Source: Nocardia salmonicida NBRC 13393
GTDB lineage: Bacteria; Actinomycetota; Actinomycetes; Mycobacteriales; Mycobacteriaceae
NCBI RefSeq assembly: GCF_001613085.1
Contig: NZ_BDBR01000009.1
Coordinates: 124,001-188,000 of the forward strand
Reading direction: 5' to 3'
DNA: 64,000 nt
The notes beneath the pieces are model-generated. The model worked only from the letters and a program-made list of their open reading frames with translations, had not been told where the DNA came from and searched no databases. The translations under genes were made by a program, and so were the position numbers. Positions 62,966 through 64,000 of the stretch are shown here, in pieces (position 1 is the first letter of the stretch; each line of letters begins with the position of its first letter).

Positions 62966-63839
62966 GGTAGGCGGTGACGGCGGCGAAGACGATGCCGACG
63001 GGGGCGATCGTCAGGGCCACCACCGCGATGTCGTCGCCGGTGATGCGCGGGAAGACGTTGCTGTCGAACAGTGGGCCCAGCGCCCGGTCGATCACCAGCG
63101 GCCGGGCGATGACCAGGCCGAGGACCGCGAGTACCGAACCGACGAAGGCGGCCGCGACCGCTTCGAGGAGGAACGGTAGCTGGGTATACCAGCGGGTCGC
63201 GCCGACCAGTCGCATGATGCCGACTTCCGTGCGCCGCGTGAACGCGGCGATCTGCACCATGTTCAACACCAGCAGCATCGCGGCCAGGGCCATCACCAGC
63301 GCCAAACCGAACGCGGCATTGCGCAACCCGTCGAACAGGCTGGTGAGCCGGTCGACGAACTCCTTGTCATTGGCCACGATCCGCACGCCCGGCCGGGTCG
63401 CGAAGCTGTCGTAGATGTGCTGGTACTGATCGGCGTCGGTCATCTTCACCCGCAACGAGGCAGGCAGCGGTGAGTCGGAGATGTACTGCACCATCTCGGG
63501 CTGATCCGCGAACAGCTTCTTCGCCTCTTCCAAGGCGTCGGCGCGGTTGAGGAACTGCACGCTCTCCACGCCCGAGGTCTGCTTGAGGTCGGCGAGCAGT
63601 GACTTGCACGGGTCGGCGGCGCAGTCGGGATCGGTGTCGGAGACCGCGTCGTCGAGGTAGAAGCGCACCTCGAGGCGGCCGATGAAGAAGTTCTCGGTCT
63701 TGTCGGCCATCCGCACCGACAGCATGCCGCCGCCGAGCATCATCAGCGACACCGCCGTGGTCAGGATCATCGCGATGGTCATCGTGAGATTGCGGCGCAG
63801 GCCGTCGACGATTTCGGTGAACAGGAAACTCAGTCGCAT
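62937..63839 (-). CDS. ftsX: Cell division protein FtsX
   Basis: 300 residues. One N-terminal membrane helix (about 20-45), an extracellular domain of about 115 residues with two Cys (CAADPC), and three C-terminal helices of the FtsX permease family. FtsX with FtsE couples division to activation of peptidoglycan hydrolases (RipC in mycobacteria). Its ATG overlaps the ftsE stop (TAATG). Confidence 0.95.
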   Translation of the reverse strand: MRLSFLFTEIVDGLRRNLTMTIAMILTTAVSLMMLGGGMLSVRMADKTENFFIGRLEVRFYLDDAVSDTDPDCAADPCKSLLADLKQTSGVESVQFLNRADALEEAKKLFADQPEMVQYISDSPLPASLRVKMTDADQYQHIYDSFATRPGVRIVANDKEFVDRLTSLFDGLRNAAFGLALVMALAAMLLVLNMVQIAAFTRRTEVGIMRLVGATRWYTQLPFLLEAVAAAFVGSVLAVLGLVIARPLVIDRALGPLFDSNVFPRITGDDIAVVALTIAPVGIVFAAVTAYLTLRYYVRE

Positions 63840-64000
63840 TATCGACCCACCCCGTAGACGCCGGTCGCTTCGTCGCGCACGAGTCTGCCGTGGTCCAGTT
63901 CGACCACCCGCCTTCGCATGGCGTCGACGATGTGGTTGTCGTGGGTGGCCATCAGCACCGTGGTGCCGACGCGATTGATCCGTTCCAGCAGGGCCATGAT
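63839..64000 (-). CDS. ftsE: Cell division ATP-binding protein FtsE (C-terminal part)
   Basis: Only the last 53 codons are in the window: [20 protein letters not shown] is the D-loop/H-motif region of an ABC ATPase with the switch His, followed by [16 protein letters not shown]. FtsE is the cytoplasmic partner of FtsX. The 5' part continues past the right end. Confidence 0.92.
   Translation of the reverse strand: MMALLERINRVGTTVLMATHDNHIVDAMRRRVVELDHGRLVRDEATGVYGVGR

Overview
The window is 64 kb of high-GC actinobacterial chromosome, most likely from Nocardia or a close relative in the Mycobacteriales. The evidence is a block (about 6.9-30.2 kb) whose gene content and order match, from memory of the M. 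tuberculosis map, the Rv3193c-Rv3204 region: an alkyltransferase-like protein, a LipV-like hydrolase, the AdnA/AdnB motor-nuclease, a TrkA-N potassium channel, NudC, mycoredoxin, UvrD2, WhiB7, an ABC1 kinase, a ThiF/cyclodehydratase-like protein, a DUF2342 zincin, a Lon-like PDZ protease and a UPF0182 membrane protein. The genus is inferred; no rRNA is present to settle it.

Layout. 0-4.6 kb: four translationally coupled genes of a peptide/nickel-type ABC importer, each junction a 4-base ATGA overlap. 4.6-6.8 kb: a 51-residue basic protein and a MobA-MoeA fusion for molybdenum cofactor synthesis. 6.9-21.3 kb: DNA repair and stress genes. It ends with whiB7, whose promoter lies directly after the uvrD2 stop and whose ~540-base leader carries a 110-codon upstream ORF and an intrinsic terminator, as expected for translation-coupled attenuation of an antibiotic-resistance regulator. 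21.3-30.8 kb: the conserved envelope/proteolysis block and a resuscitation-promoting factor. 31.2 kb: initiator tRNA-Met. 31.3-35.6 kb: a fructose PTS operon (DeoR regulator, 1-phosphofructokinase, EIIABC, HPr) without EI.

35.8-44.1 kb: an ACT-domain membrane protein, a lactate-oxidase-like flavoenzyme, a diguanylate cyclase, and a galactose unit (galK, sodium:solute symporter, small membrane protein). 44.1-48.3 kb: PhoD-type phosphatase, a small secreted protein, and a PepSY membrane protein with a His-rich partner. 48.4-51.8 kb: two paralogous acyl-CoA synthetases. 51.9-58.3 kb: ArsR-like regulator, secreted protein, a Phd-type antitoxin with a PIN-like partner, an AurF-type diiron oxygenase, DUF5996, an F420-type oxidoreductase and DUF1206. 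58.5-64 kb: two acyl-CoA dehydrogenases (FadE23/FadE24-like) behind tandem palindromic operators, a decayed glycosyltransferase, a hydrolase divergent from a MerR regulator, and the cell-division pair FtsX/FtsE (the latter cut by the window edge).

The most interesting signals are regulatory: the whiB7 leader, the paired operators of the fadE genes, the palindrome inside the aurF promoter spacer, and the palindrome at the antitoxin start. Also notable are low-complexity acidic or Ala/Gly/Ser insertions in several otherwise standard proteins, and a ~70-residue insertion inside the AdnB motor. No CRISPR array, insertion sequence, prophage or rRNA operon was seen.
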